Of a stretch of 64,000 bases of DNA, positions 1 to 8,275 are shown piece after piece. The stretch's first letter is position 1; every line of letters begins with the position of its first letter. The notes beneath the pieces are model-generated. The model had not been told where the DNA came from. It did not search any database and was given only the letters and a program-made list of their open reading frames with translations. This DNA is from Muricoccus pecuniae (GTDB taxonomy: Bacteria > Pseudomonadota > Alphaproteobacteria > Acetobacterales > Acetobacteraceae), in the NCBI RefSeq assembly GCF_014199205.1, contig NZ_JACIJD010000003.1:248001-312000 (forward strand). Reading direction: 5' to 3'. The position numbers and the translations under genes are program-made.

Positions 1-1403
1 TGGCTGGTGCCGGGGCGGCCGGTGTTCGGCGCGGCCGGGGCGCCGGGCGGGGAGGCGCCGGCGCCGCCGGGGGCGCCCTGGGCGGTGCCCTGGTTCGCGC
101 CGCCGGGGGCCGCGCTGGCAGGGGCGTTGCCGGCTGCGGCGTTTCCGCCGGCCGGGGCGGCTTGGCCGCCCGGGGCGCCGGGGGCGCCGCCTCCCGGCCC
201 GGGCGGGGCGCCGGCCGGCGCCGCGTTCACCTGCTGGCCCGCGCGGACGCGCTGGATGCCCTCGACGATCACCCGGTCCCCGGGGTTCAGCCCCTCCTCC
301 ACCACCGCCGTCTCCGGCGTGTTGCGGCCGAGGCGGAGATTGCGGCGCTGGGCCTTGCTCTCCCCGTCCACGATGAAGGCGTAGCTGCCCTGCTGGTCCT
401 GAAGGACGGCGGCGCGGGGGATGGTGATGGCGAGCACGGGCTCGACGCCCTGCACGAACACGGTGACGAACTGGCCGTCGATGAGCGCGCGGTCGCCCCC
501 CTCGCGCGGCGGGTTGGACACGCGGGCGCGGACGAGGATGCTGTCGGTGGCGCGGTTGATCTGGTTGTCGATGAACTCGATGCGGCCGATCTCGGGATAG
601 GTCTTGCCGTCCGCCGTGCGGAAGCGGACCTGCACCGCCTCGACCCCGCCGCGGGAGGCGTAGCGGTCCCGCAGCTCCAGCGCCTGGCGCTGGGAGATGG
701 GGAAGGAGACGCGCATGGGGTCCTGGCTGACGATGGTGGCCAGCGTTCCCGTCTGCGGCCCGACGACGTTGCCGACCGTGACGTTGGTGCGGCCGATCTT
801 GCCGTCGATGGGGGAGGCGATCTCGGTGTAGCCGAGATTCACCTCCGCGCTCCGGGCGGAGGCACGGGCGGCGACGAGCTGGGCGTTGGCCGTCCGCTCC
901 TGGGCGGTCGCGTTGTCGAGCGCGACCCGGGTGCCGGCGCCGGTGCGGGTCAGCTCCTGTGCGCGGGAGAGGGTGACGCGGGCATTGGCCACCTCCGCCT
1001 CGGCCGAGGCGATGTTCGCCTGGGCGCGGGCGAGCTCGGCCTCGAAGGTCTGGCGCTCGATCCGGTAGAGCGGGTCGCCGCGCTTGACCTCCTGCCCCTC
1101 CTGGAAGAGACGCTCCTGCAGGAAGCCGGTGATCCGGGCGACGATGTCCACCCGCTCCACCGCCTCGACGCGGCCGACGAACTCGGTGCTCTCGGTCACC
1201 GGGCGGCGCGCGGCCTCCATCACGCCCACGGCGGGCGGCCCCTGGGGGCCGAACTGCGCCTGGGCGGGTGCGGCGAGCGCGAGCAGGCCGAGCAAGGGGG
1301 TGGCCAGGAAGGCCGCCCTGCGCAGCCCTCCCTGCATGGCCCGTGGCACGGACCGGGGGGCCAGGGCCGCCTGGGGACCTGGATGGCTTTTGCGGCGCGT
1401 CAT
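1..1403 (-). CDS. RND efflux pump periplasmic adaptor (HlyD/AcrA-type membrane fusion protein), 3' truncated
   Basis: This protein would link an inner-membrane RND transporter to an outer-membrane channel in a tripartite drug or solvent efflux pump. From the ATG at 1403 the frame is open to the window edge, so the C-terminus is missing. A signal peptide with a Leu/Ala-rich core ends near residue 56 in AQA-Q. A lipoyl/barrel-sandwich half (VDIVARITGFLQ, then EGQEVKRGDPLYRI) follows, then an Ala/Glu-rich alpha-hairpin, the second lipoyl half (GYTEIASPIDGKIG) and a beta-barrel domain (GDRALIDGQFVTVFV). The last ~70 visible residues are an extreme Pro/Gly/Ala tail, unusual for the family. An internal ATG at 1337 sits just before the signal peptide and is an alternative start; neither has a clear Shine-Dalgarno. 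The pump gene is presumably beyond position 1. Two palindromes lie in the upstream gap. Confidence 0.9.
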   Translation of the reverse strand, partial: MTRRKSHPGPQAALAPRSVPRAMQGGLRRAAFLATPLLGLLALAAPAQAQFGPQGPPAVGVMEAARRPVTESTEFVGRVEAVERVDIVARITGFLQERLFQEGQEVKRGDPLYRIERQTFEAELARAQANIASAEAEVANARVTLSRAQELTRTGAGTRVALDNATAQERTANAQLVAARASARSAEVNLGYTEIASPIDGKIGRTNVTVGNVVGPQTGTLATIVSQDPMRVSFPISQRQALELRDRYASRGGVEAVQVRFRTADGKTYPEIGRIEFIDNQINRATDSILVRARVSNPPREGGDRALIDGQFVTVFVQGVEPVLAITIPRAAVLQDQQGSYAFIVDGESKAQRRNLRLGRNTPETAVVEEGLNPGDRVIVEGIQRVRAGQQVNAAPAGAPPGPGGGAPGAPGGQAAPAGGNAAAGNAPASAAPGGANQGTAQGAPGGAGASPPGAPAAPNTGRPGTS

Positions 1404-1655
1404 GGCGCCGATGTGGCGGAATGGTGGCCGGGCTGCAAGAAGGCTGAACCGCACGGTTCAGTTTGGTCCGTCCTGCTCGTTTCCTTGTGAAGAACGTTTC
1501 TGTGACTGATACTCTTTCGCATATTTGTCCGAACCGTTCTGCTGTGCGGCACAAATATCTTCCAGACGCAACGAACCTTGGTGAATAGTCGGCCAGTATG
1601 TCGCAGCGCCCCGTCCGGCACGGGGCCGGGCGCCTGCCGCAAAGGAGATGCTATC
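1404..1655. promoter_or_regulatory. Divergent regulatory region with two inverted repeats
   Basis: This gap separates the efflux adaptor (minus) from the IclR-type gene (plus). Repeat A at 1444-1461 is CTGAACCG-CA-CGGTTCAG, 8-bp perfect arms, 41 nt upstream of the adaptor ATG. Repeat B has perfect arms ATATTTGT (1521-1528) and ACAAATAT (1551-1558) around a 22-nt spacer that itself contains GAACCGTTC (1531-1539), echoing repeat A. This is the pattern expected of an operator region for a dimeric regulator. Which regulator binds is an inference; the adjacent IclR-type protein is the simplest candidate. Confidence 0.6.
1485..1513 (+). promoter_or_regulatory. Candidate sigma-70 promoter for the IclR-type gene
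   Basis: TTGTGA (1485-1490) and GATACT (1508-1513) are separated by 17 bp; each hexamer matches the consensus at 4 of 6 positions. It lies between the two inverted repeats and points to the regulator gene at 1656. Confidence 0.4.
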
Positions 1656-2459
1656 TTGGAACCCATCCTCGTGAGGCCCGAAGCCTCCGCCCTGCCGGAT
1701 GGGCCGGTGCCCCCGTCCGGCAACGGGACGCGGGCGGCCCGGGGACGACTCCTGTCCCCGCCCTCCACGGCCTCGGGGGTTGCGGCGGTCGGGCGGGCGA
1801 TGACGGTGCTCAGCGCCTTCCGCCCGGGGGACACGGCCCTGCCGCTGCGCGTGCTCGCCGCGCGCACGGGCCTCTACAAGAGCACGATCCTGCGGCTGCT
1901 CGCCTCGCTCGAGAAGCACTGCTGCGTGAAGCGCAACGCCGATGGCTCCTGGTCTCCCGGGCCGATGCTGCTTCACTGGGGCTCGCTCTACACCCGCAGC
2001 CTCGGGCTGGAGGCACTGGTGCCGCCCGTGCTCGATTCCCTGACGGAGGCCACGGGGCAGGGCGCGACCTTCTGGGTGCGGGCCGATGAGGAGCGCCGGG
2101 TCTGCCTCTACCGCGCGGCGCCGCCGCGGACGCTTCGCGTCGCCGTGCAGGCGGGCGACCTCATGCCCCTCGGCGGCGCGGCCACGGGCAAGGTCTTCGC
2201 CATCTGGGACGCGATGCCGGACGAGACGGCGGAGGCCGCGCCCGAATCGGCCCCCGGCACCCACCCCGTCATCGTCACCCAGGGCAGCCGCGAGCTGGAC
2301 GCGGCGGCCATCTCCGCCCCCGTCTTCCTTCCGGGCGGGCGGCTCTGCGGCGCCCTCACCCTCTCCGGTTCGAGCGAGCGGCTCTGGCCGGAGGTGGAGC
2401 GCGTGAGGCCGCTGGTGGCCGAGGCCGCGGCGGGGCTGACCCGCGCCCTGGCCGGCTAG
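1656..2459 (+). CDS. IclR-family transcriptional regulator
   Basis: A 267-residue regulator. The start is a TTG at 1656, 8 nt after a clear AAAGGAG (1641-1647); more upstream in-frame starts lack a ribosome site. The N-terminal winged helix lies near residues 45-95 (LPLRVLAARTGLYKSTILRLLASLEK), followed by an effector-binding domain with the family-typical GGAATGKVFA segment near residue 180. IclR proteins bind small, often aromatic or organic-acid ligands and act as dimers on palindromic operators. The gene diverges from an efflux adaptor across two palindromes, so control of the pump and of its own transcription is the simplest reading. The first 45 residues are Pro/Gly-rich and not obviously part of the fold. 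Confidence 0.82.
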   Translation: MEPILVRPEASALPDGPVPPSGNGTRAARGRLLSPPSTASGVAAVGRAMTVLSAFRPGDTALPLRVLAARTGLYKSTILRLLASLEKHCCVKRNADGSWSPGPMLLHWGSLYTRSLGLEALVPPVLDSLTEATGQGATFWVRADEERRVCLYRAAPPRTLRVAVQAGDLMPLGGAATGKVFAIWDAMPDETAEAAPESAPGTHPVIVTQGSRELDAAAISAPVFLPGGRLCGALTLSGSSERLWPEVERVRPLVAEAAAGLTRALAG

Positions 2460-2469
2460 AGCGGCCCCC

Positions 2470-3672
2470 TCAGCCCGCGCGCCGGGTGAGGATGAGGTAG
2501 CCGAGCGCGGCCAGCGCGGTGGCGAGGGCGAGGAAAATCAGCCCGGCCCCCGTGCCAGCCGCCGAGACCACCGGGCCCGACAGCGCCTGGAGGGCCGCGG
2601 CGCCGGCGAAGAAGGAGAGGTTCACCCCCGCCAGCGCCTTCCCCGCCACCTCGGGCGGAACGGCCGTGCGCGTGGCCGCGAAGGCTAGCGGCTGGACCGA
2701 GATCAGCAGGAAGAAGCCGAGCAGCGTCGCCGCGTCCCAGGCCGGGGGCAGCGCGCCGAAGGGCCCGCCCGGCCCGCCGAGCGCCGTGAGGGCGAGGGCG
2801 CCCGCGGCGCCGAGATGCCCCCAGGCGAGCAGCGCCCGGCGGTGGCCGAAGCGCCGGTCCGCGATCCCCCAGAGGGCGGGGCCGATGACGAGGGCCGCGG
2901 TGGTGAGCAGGAGGATGTTGCCCGCCTCCACCCGCGGCAGGCCCTTCTCCTCCATCAGCCAGGGCCCGCCCCACAGCCCGCGCACGCCGATCACCACCGC
3001 GAAGGAGGCGAAGGCGAGGACCACGACCCCTCTCAGCCGGCGCGAGGCAGCGAGGCGCAGCACCTCCCGCGCATCGGCGGCCAGGCCGCGCCCGGGGCCG
3101 GCGCCCGCCTCGCCCCGTACCAGCAGGGCAACGAGAAGCAGGGTGAGCACCGCGAGGCCGGCGCAGGCGAGATATCCCGCGCGCCAGTCCGTCGCCTCCA
3201 CCAGCAGGGCCAGCGGGCTGGCCGAGAGCAGCATCCCGCAATTTCCGAAGGCCTGGACGAGGCCGGACCAGAGGCCAAACTGCCCGGGACTGAGGCGCTT
3301 GGCGGCGTAGGTGATGGGGCACATGAGCATCCCCGAGCAGCCGAGGCCGAGCACGATCTGGGCAAGGAGGAAGCCCGCCGCGCCCCCCGCCAGCGCCGCG
3401 AGGACCGAGCCCGCGCCCGTGACGGCGAGCAGGCCGAGGGCGGTGCGGCGCGTGCCGAAGCGGTCCAGCGCCACGCCCACGGGCACCTGGGCGAGGGCGA
3501 AGGCGAGGTTGTAGCTGCCCGTCAGCGACGCCAGGCCGCTCGCCGTCACCCCGAGGTCGCGTCCCAGCAGGTCGGCCGCGATGGCGGGCAGGGTGCGGAC
3601 GAGGTTCGAGAGCACATGGCCGAGGGCGAGGGCCAGGAGGGGCGCGGCGAAGGCGAGCGAGGCCTCCCGCAT
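2470..3672 (-). CDS. Major facilitator superfamily transporter
   Basis: A 400-residue polytopic inner-membrane protein with about 12 hydrophobic segments. The MFS signature between helices 2 and 3 is visible as GVALDRFGTRRTALG, and the loop between the halves carries the basic/acidic stretch LVRGEAGAGPGRG. The substrate cannot be told from sequence. The start at 3672 (MREASLAF) immediately precedes the first helix; an ATG at 3735 would add 21 polar residues and is less likely. It lies 97 bp downstream of the flavoprotein gene on the same strand and may be the last gene of that transcript, perhaps moving a hydroxy acid. It converges with the IclR gene, with 10 bp between stop codons. Confidence 0.85.
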   Translation of the reverse strand: MREASLAFAAPLLALALGHVLSNLVRTLPAIAADLLGRDLGVTASGLASLTGSYNLAFALAQVPVGVALDRFGTRRTALGLLAVTGAGSVLAALAGGAAGFLLAQIVLGLGCSGMLMCPITYAAKRLSPGQFGLWSGLVQAFGNCGMLLSASPLALLVEATDWRAGYLACAGLAVLTLLLVALLVRGEAGAGPGRGLAADAREVLRLAASRRLRGVVVLAFASFAVVIGVRGLWGGPWLMEEKGLPRVEAGNILLLTTAALVIGPALWGIADRRFGHRRALLAWGHLGAAGALALTALGGPGGPFGALPPAWDAATLLGFFLLISVQPLAFAATRTAVPPEVAGKALAGVNLSFFAGAAALQALSGPVVSAAGTGAGLIFLALATALAALGYLILTRRAG

Positions 3673-3769
3673 GTATCCGGTGCTGGAATGATCGGGGCTG
3701 GACAGGGGCGTTCTCTCCGCGCCCCGGCCCTGCATGGGGCCGGGGTCGTTCCTGGTCAGGCGGGCGTGG

Positions 3770-5161
3770 CTAGTTGCGGAAGATCTTGCCGGGGTTGAGG
3801 ATGCCCTTGGGGTCGAGCGCGTTCTTGATGCCGCGCATCACCGCCAGCGCCTCCATCCCGTGCTCCTGCTCCAGGAACTCGGCCTTTCCCATGCCCACCC
3901 CGTGCTCGCCCGAGCAGGTGCCGCCGAGGGAGAGGCCGCGGGCGACGATCTGGCGGTCCAGCGCCCAGGCGCGGTCGAGCGCGGTGGGGTCCCCCTGATC
4001 CACGAGGATCACGGTGTGGAAGTTGCCGTCGCCGACATGGCCGACCAGGGGGGCGGAGAGGCCGGAGGCGAGGATGTCCTCCTTCGCGCCGAGGATGGCG
4101 TCCGCCAGGCGCGAGATAGGCACGCAGACATCGGTGGTCACGCCGCGCAGGTTCGGGCCGGTGGCGATGGCGGCGTAGTAGGCGTTGTGCCGCGCGGTCC
4201 AGAGCTTGTTGCGCGTCTCCTGGTCCGCCGCCCAGGCGAAGCCGAGGCCGCCCATCTCGGTGACGATCTCCTTCACCGCCTCCGCCTGCTCCCGCACCCC
4301 GGCCTCGGTGCCGTGGAACTCGAGGAAGAGGGTGGGGAGGGGATCGAGCGCCTCCAGCTTCGAGTAGGCGATGCAGGCGGCCATCTGCACCTCGTCCAGC
4401 AGCTCGATGCGCGCGACGGGAATGCCGAGCTGCATCACCTGGATCACGGATTCGACGCAGCCGCGCATCTCCGGGAACTGCACCACGGCGGCGGAGGTAG
4501 CCTCGGGGATGCCGTGCAGGCGCAGCCGGATCTTCGTGATGATGCCGAGCGTGCCCTCGCTGCCGATCATCAGCCGCGTGAGGTCGTAGCCGTTCGCCGC
4601 CTTGCGCGTGCGGCTGCCCGTGTTGATGACGCGGCCGTCCGCCAGCACCACCTCCAGCCCCATCACGTTCTCGCGGATCGTGCCGTAGCGCACGGCGTTG
4701 GTGCCGGAGGCGCGGGTGGCGCACATGCCGCCGATGGTGCAGTGGCTGCCAGGATCGACGGGGAAGAACAGACCCTGGTCGCGCAGGTGGTCGTTGAGCT
4801 GGTGGCGCGTCACCCCGGGCTCGATGAGGCAGTCCATGTCGTCCTGGCTGACATCGATGATCGCGTTCATGCGCGAGAGGTCGAGGCTGATGCCGGCGCG
4901 CACGGGGGTGACGTGCCCCTCCAGCGAGGTGCCGGCGCCGAAGGCGATCACGGGCACGCCGTGGCGGTGGCAGAGCGCGACGACCTGCGACACCTCCTCC
5001 GTGGTCTCGGCGAAGATCACCGCGTCCGGCAGCACGGGGATGGTGGTGTCCTCGCCGCGCGCGTGCTGCTCGCGGATGGCGGTGTTGAGGGTGACGCGCT
5101 CGCCCAGGAACTCGCGGGCGGCGGCGATGACGTGGTCGACGGGGCGTGTCTGGGCGGTCAT
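3770..5161 (-). CDS. FAD-linked 2-hydroxy-acid oxidase, D-lactate dehydrogenase (cytochrome)/GlcD family
   Basis: A 463-residue flavoprotein of the VAO/PCMH fold, expected to oxidise D-lactate, glycolate or a related D-2-hydroxy acid and pass electrons to cytochrome c or quinone. The N-terminal FAD-binding half shows GAGTSLEGH (about residues 74-82) and the pyrophosphate loop PGSHCTIGGMCATRASG. The C-terminal half has the metal-binding GHVGDGNFH (about 373-381) and CSGEHGVGMGK (about 413-423), whose His and Glu bind the substrate-orienting metal in this family. It ends with the usual LDPKGILNPGKIF. Length is typical. It follows the amidinotransferase-fold gene by 13 bp, suggesting co-transcription. 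GlcE/GlcF partners are absent, favouring the single-subunit D-lactate dehydrogenase type. Confidence 0.88.
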   Translation of the reverse strand: MTAQTRPVDHVIAAAREFLGERVTLNTAIREQHARGEDTTIPVLPDAVIFAETTEEVSQVVALCHRHGVPVIAFGAGTSLEGHVTPVRAGISLDLSRMNAIIDVSQDDMDCLIEPGVTRHQLNDHLRDQGLFFPVDPGSHCTIGGMCATRASGTNAVRYGTIRENVMGLEVVLADGRVINTGSRTRKAANGYDLTRLMIGSEGTLGIITKIRLRLHGIPEATSAAVVQFPEMRGCVESVIQVMQLGIPVARIELLDEVQMAACIAYSKLEALDPLPTLFLEFHGTEAGVREQAEAVKEIVTEMGGLGFAWAADQETRNKLWTARHNAYYAAIATGPNLRGVTTDVCVPISRLADAILGAKEDILASGLSAPLVGHVGDGNFHTVILVDQGDPTALDRAWALDRQIVARGLSLGGTCSGEHGVGMGKAEFLEQEHGMEALAVMRGIKNALDPKGILNPGKIFRN

Positions 5162-5174
5162 GGCGGGTTCCGTG

Positions 5175-6065
5175 TCAGGCGTCGCGGCGGAGGGGGCAGG
5201 TGAGGCAGTGGGGGCCGCCCCCGCCCGCGGTGAAGAGGGAGAGGGCGGGGTCCAGCACCTCCAGCCCCTCCGCGCGGAGGGCGGCGTTGAGGTCCGTGCT
5301 CTCGCGGGCCGATACCACGCGCCCGTTGCCCAGGGCGAGGATGTTGCAGCCGAGCGACATGGCGGCGCGGTAGGGCACGGGGATCCAGCGGATGCCGTGC
5401 GCGCGCAGCCAGCCGAGGAAGGCGGGGTCGAGCACCTCCTCGCAGGCGACGGCGAGGCCGTCGGCGGCCATGCAGAAGAGCACGTCGAGATGGAGGAAGT
5501 GCTCGTCGAACTCCTCGACGCGCACCTCCCATCCCTCCTCCCGCAGCCATCCCGCGAGCTGGTCGGCCCCCGCGCGGTCCGTGCGGCCGCCCGAGGCGCC
5601 GATGGCGGCGAGGCCGGGGCGGATGATGTGGATGTCCCCGCCCTCCAGCGTGCCGGCGCTCGACTTGCGCCAGAGGTTGCTCCCGTGGGCGGCGTGGAAG
5701 TCGATCAGCGCGGCGTACTCCCCGCGCCGCTGCGGGCGCTCGAGTTGGCAGAGCACGGGGCCGCGATGGGTCACGACCACGCTGTCGCGCGTGTAGGCCA
5801 TGTAGGGCAGGTGGGGCTCGGGCGCGATCAGCCGCACCTCGGCGCCGCCCTGCCCGATGGCGTGGACGAGCTCCGCGTGCTGGGCCTTCAGATGTGCCGC
5901 GGCCGGCGCCTGGTTATCCCCGGCGAGCGTGCGCCGGACGATGCTGTTGGTGGGGATCCAGCGATAGTGGTCGGGCGGGCAGAGCAGCACCTCGCGCAGC
6001 GGCCCGGTCTCCGAGGGCACGCGCCAGGCGGGGCCGGGGAGGGAGGTGGCGGCTGGCTCGGGCAT
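5175..6065 (-). CDS. Amidinotransferase-fold hydrolase (DDAH/arginine-deiminase superfamily)
   Basis: A 296-residue cytosolic enzyme of the guanidino-group-modifying superfamily. Catalytic residues are recognisable: RD at 93-94 (YTRDSVVV), the EGGD box at 141-144, the catalytic His in LHLD (about 192) and a C-terminal Cys in GGGGPHCLTC (Cys287 or Cys290). These enzymes attack the guanidinium carbon through the Cys, releasing citrulline plus ammonia or an amine, or transferring the amidino group. Size and the single domain fit dimethylarginine dimethylaminohydrolase or N-succinylarginine-like relatives better than true arginine deiminase (about 400 residues). Its place between an EAL protein and a lactate-oxidase-like gene does not resolve the substrate. 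Confidence 0.82.
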   Translation of the reverse strand: MPEPAATSLPGPAWRVPSETGPLREVLLCPPDHYRWIPTNSIVRRTLAGDNQAPAAAHLKAQHAELVHAIGQGGAEVRLIAPEPHLPYMAYTRDSVVVTHRGPVLCQLERPQRRGEYAALIDFHAAHGSNLWRKSSAGTLEGGDIHIIRPGLAAIGASGGRTDRAGADQLAGWLREEGWEVRVEEFDEHFLHLDVLFCMAADGLAVACEEVLDPAFLGWLRAHGIRWIPVPYRAAMSLGCNILALGNGRVVSARESTDLNAALRAEGLEVLDPALSLFTAGGGGPHCLTCPLRRDA

Positions 6066-6133
6066 GGCCGCAGCCTAGCCCCGGCGCGCAGGGTTGCCCA
6101 CCGGGCCCCCACCCTCTGGCTCCCGCCAGGGCC

Positions 6134-7306
6134 CTAGCCCGCGCTTGGAACCTCCGTGAGCACGAGGGAGAGGCCGAGCAGCTCGCCGTTCCCGTCCCGC
6201 GCGGGGCGGGCCGCGAGGAGGACGGTGCGGCCGGTCGCGCCCAGGGCGAGCAGGCGCGGCGGGATCGGCTCGCCCAGCCGCGCGCGGTCGAGATCGGCCC
6301 GGGCATGGGCGGCGAGGGCGGGGTCGATCTCGGCGAGCGGGCGGCCGGGCAGCCCCCGCAGCTCCAGCCCCAGCAGCGCGGCGCCGTGCCGGCTGGCGGT
6401 GCGCACGCGCAGGGCGCGGTCCACGGAGAGGAGCCCGGCGGGCGCGGCCTCGTAGGCGGCTTCGAGCTGGGCGAGCTGCTGCTCGGGCGAGGGGTCCGGG
6501 GCGGGCGGCGGCCAGGGCGCCTCCCCCCGCGCGCGGAGCAGTTCCGGCACGCCCTCGGGCGGGAGGGGGCGGCCGAAGAGCCATCCCTGGCCGAAGTCGC
6601 AGCCGAGGGCGACCAGCGCCCCGGCCTGAGCCGCCGTCTCCACCCCCTCGGCCACGACCGGCACGCCCAGCGCCCGGCCGAGGCCGATCACGGCGCCGAC
6701 GATGGCGCGGCCCGTCGCCGCCCGCTCCATCCCCCGGACGAAGCCGCCGTCGAGCTTGATCTCGTCGAAGGGAAGGGATTGCAGCCGGGCGAGGCTCGAA
6801 TGGCCCGTGCCGAAATCGTCGAGGGAGAGCCGCACGCCCTGCGCGCGCAGCCGGTCCGCCCCCGCACGCGCGGCCTCGGCATCGGTGATGGCGGCGGTCT
6901 CGGTCAGCTCGATCGCGGTGCGCGCGATGGGGAAGCCCGCCTCCCGCACGCTGTCCTCGAACAGGGCGGGCATGAGGGGGTCCTGCAGGTGGACCGGCGC
7001 GATGTTGAAGGCCAGGCGGAAGCCTCCCGCCCAGGCGCGGGCCGGCGCGCAGGCGGCGCGGATGAGATGGGCGGTGAGGGGGGCGATGAGGCCGGCGCTC
7101 TCCGCCACGGCGATGAAGCGGGCGGGCGGGACGGGGCCGAGAAGGTCGTCCGTCCAGCGGGCGAGCACCTCGAATCCGGCAACCGCCCCGCTCCGCAGGT
7201 CCAGCACGGGCTGAAAGGCGGGGCGGATGGCGCCCGCGGCGAGGGCGGCGGCGAGCCTCTCGGCGAGGGCGGGACTGGGATCGGGCAGGTCTGGCCGGGG
7301 CGGCAT
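6134..7306 (-). CDS. EAL-domain cyclic-di-GMP phosphodiesterase with C-terminal PAS-like domain
   Basis: A 390-residue protein predicted to hydrolyse cyclic di-GMP. The EAL signature is present as EVLAR (46-50), and the catalytic set looks complete: Asn101 (FNI), Glu133 (IELTET), Asp163-Asp164 (LDDFGTG), Lys184 (IKLD), Glu220 (AEGVET) and Gln240 (QGWLFGRP). Activity is therefore likely despite EVL replacing EAL. A PAS-like segment covers about residues 270-380, after the catalytic domain rather than before it, an uncommon order. No membrane segment is seen. The ATG at 7306 is chosen because GGGGGAGGGAG lies just upstream; in-frame ATGs at 7327 and 7399 have no ribosome site. It is 68 bp upstream of the amidinotransferase-fold gene. 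Confidence 0.85.
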   Translation of the reverse strand: MPPRPDLPDPSPALAERLAAALAAGAIRPAFQPVLDLRSGAVAGFEVLARWTDDLLGPVPPARFIAVAESAGLIAPLTAHLIRAACAPARAWAGGFRLAFNIAPVHLQDPLMPALFEDSVREAGFPIARTAIELTETAAITDAEAARAGADRLRAQGVRLSLDDFGTGHSSLARLQSLPFDEIKLDGGFVRGMERAATGRAIVGAVIGLGRALGVPVVAEGVETAAQAGALVALGCDFGQGWLFGRPLPPEGVPELLRARGEAPWPPPAPDPSPEQQLAQLEAAYEAAPAGLLSVDRALRVRTASRHGAALLGLELRGLPGRPLAEIDPALAAHARADLDRARLGEPIPPRLLALGATGRTVLLAARPARDGNGELLGLSLVLTEVPSAG

Positions 7307-7482
7307 GGCTCCCTCCCCCGGGCGCATCTCGCGCCGGCGGGCAATGTTCAAGCGCGGGGCCGCGGCGCCGGTTGCGCGCGGTGGGGGACCGGATTGCACG
7401 GCGGCCGCGGGAGGGGAAGAGTGGCGTGGCGCCGCGTCGGGCCTCCCGGCCCGCCGGAGGCGCCGAAGCGGGAGGCGACGGG

Positions 7483-8247
7483 GTGGCGAACAAGCTGAAG
7501 GAGGCCTGGAGGGCCGGGCGGAAGACGGTGAACGGGTGGCTCGCCATCCCCTCCGCCTATGCCGCCGAGATGATGGCGGGGGTGGGCTTCGACAGCCTGA
7601 CGGTCGATCTCCAGCACGGGGTGCAGGACTTCCTCTCCGCCGTCGCCTGCTTCCAGGGGATGCAGGCCCACGGCCCCGTGCCGCTGGCCCGGCTGCCCTG
7701 GAACGAGCCGGGCATCGCGGGCAAGCTGCTGGATGCCGGGGCGCAGGGGCTGATCTGCCCCATGGTGAACACGCCGGAGCAGGCGCAGGCCTTCGTCTCG
7801 TACTGCCGCTACCCGCCCGCCGGCACCCGCTCCAACGGGCCGAGCCGGGCCGGGATCTACGGGGAGCCCGGCACCTATTTCGGCAGGGCGAACGAGGACG
7901 TCCTCTGCCTCCCCATGATCGAGACGCGGGAGGCGGTGGAGAATCTGGAGGCGATCCTCGACGTGCCGGGGGTGGACGGGATCTATGTCGGCCCGACCGA
8001 TCTCGGCATCTCGATGTGGGGACTTCCGCCCGTCATGGAGAGGGAGGAGCCGGAGTTGTTCGCCCTCTACGAGACGATCCTGCGCGCTTGCGCGGATCGG
8101 GGGAAGTTCGCGGGCCTGCACTGCTTCACCGGCGCCTATGTCCGGCGGATGCACGGGATGGGCTTCGACTACGCCACCATGGGCAGCGACGTGAGCGCCA
8201 TGGTGTCGGGCGCGCGGGGGCAGCTCGCGGCGGCGCGGGGCGGGTAG
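7483..8247 (+). CDS. HpcH/HpaI-family class II pyruvate aldolase
   Basis: A 254-residue metal-dependent aldolase of the HpaI type, which cleaves 2-keto-4-hydroxy acids to pyruvate and an aldehyde. Active-site residues fall close to HpaI numbering: His45 (DLQHG), Arg70 (LARLPW), metal ligands Glu147 (PMIET) and Asp173 (GPTDLG). The start is GTG 7483, with GGGAGG about 7 nt upstream; the longer frame from 7372 adds low-complexity Arg/Gly sequence. It diverges from the EAL gene and converges with the antiporter. No hydratase or dioxygenase partner is nearby, so its pathway is unknown; 2-keto-3-deoxy-sugar-acid cleavage is an alternative to aromatic catabolism. Confidence 0.87.
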   Translation: MANKLKEAWRAGRKTVNGWLAIPSAYAAEMMAGVGFDSLTVDLQHGVQDFLSAVACFQGMQAHGPVPLARLPWNEPGIAGKLLDAGAQGLICPMVNTPEQAQAFVSYCRYPPAGTRSNGPSRAGIYGEPGTYFGRANEDVLCLPMIETREAVENLEAILDVPGVDGIYVGPTDLGISMWGLPPVMEREEPELFALYETILRACADRGKFAGLHCFTGAYVRRMHGMGFDYATMGSDVSAMVSGARGQLAAARGG

Positions 8248-8275
8248 CCGCCGCGCCCCGCCCTGTCGCGCCGTC

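Noticed and set aside
1-240. Repeat-like GC-rich tract at the window start
   Set aside because: It encodes the Pro/Gly/Ala tail of the efflux adaptor on the minus strand; the repetition is compositional, not a DNA element.
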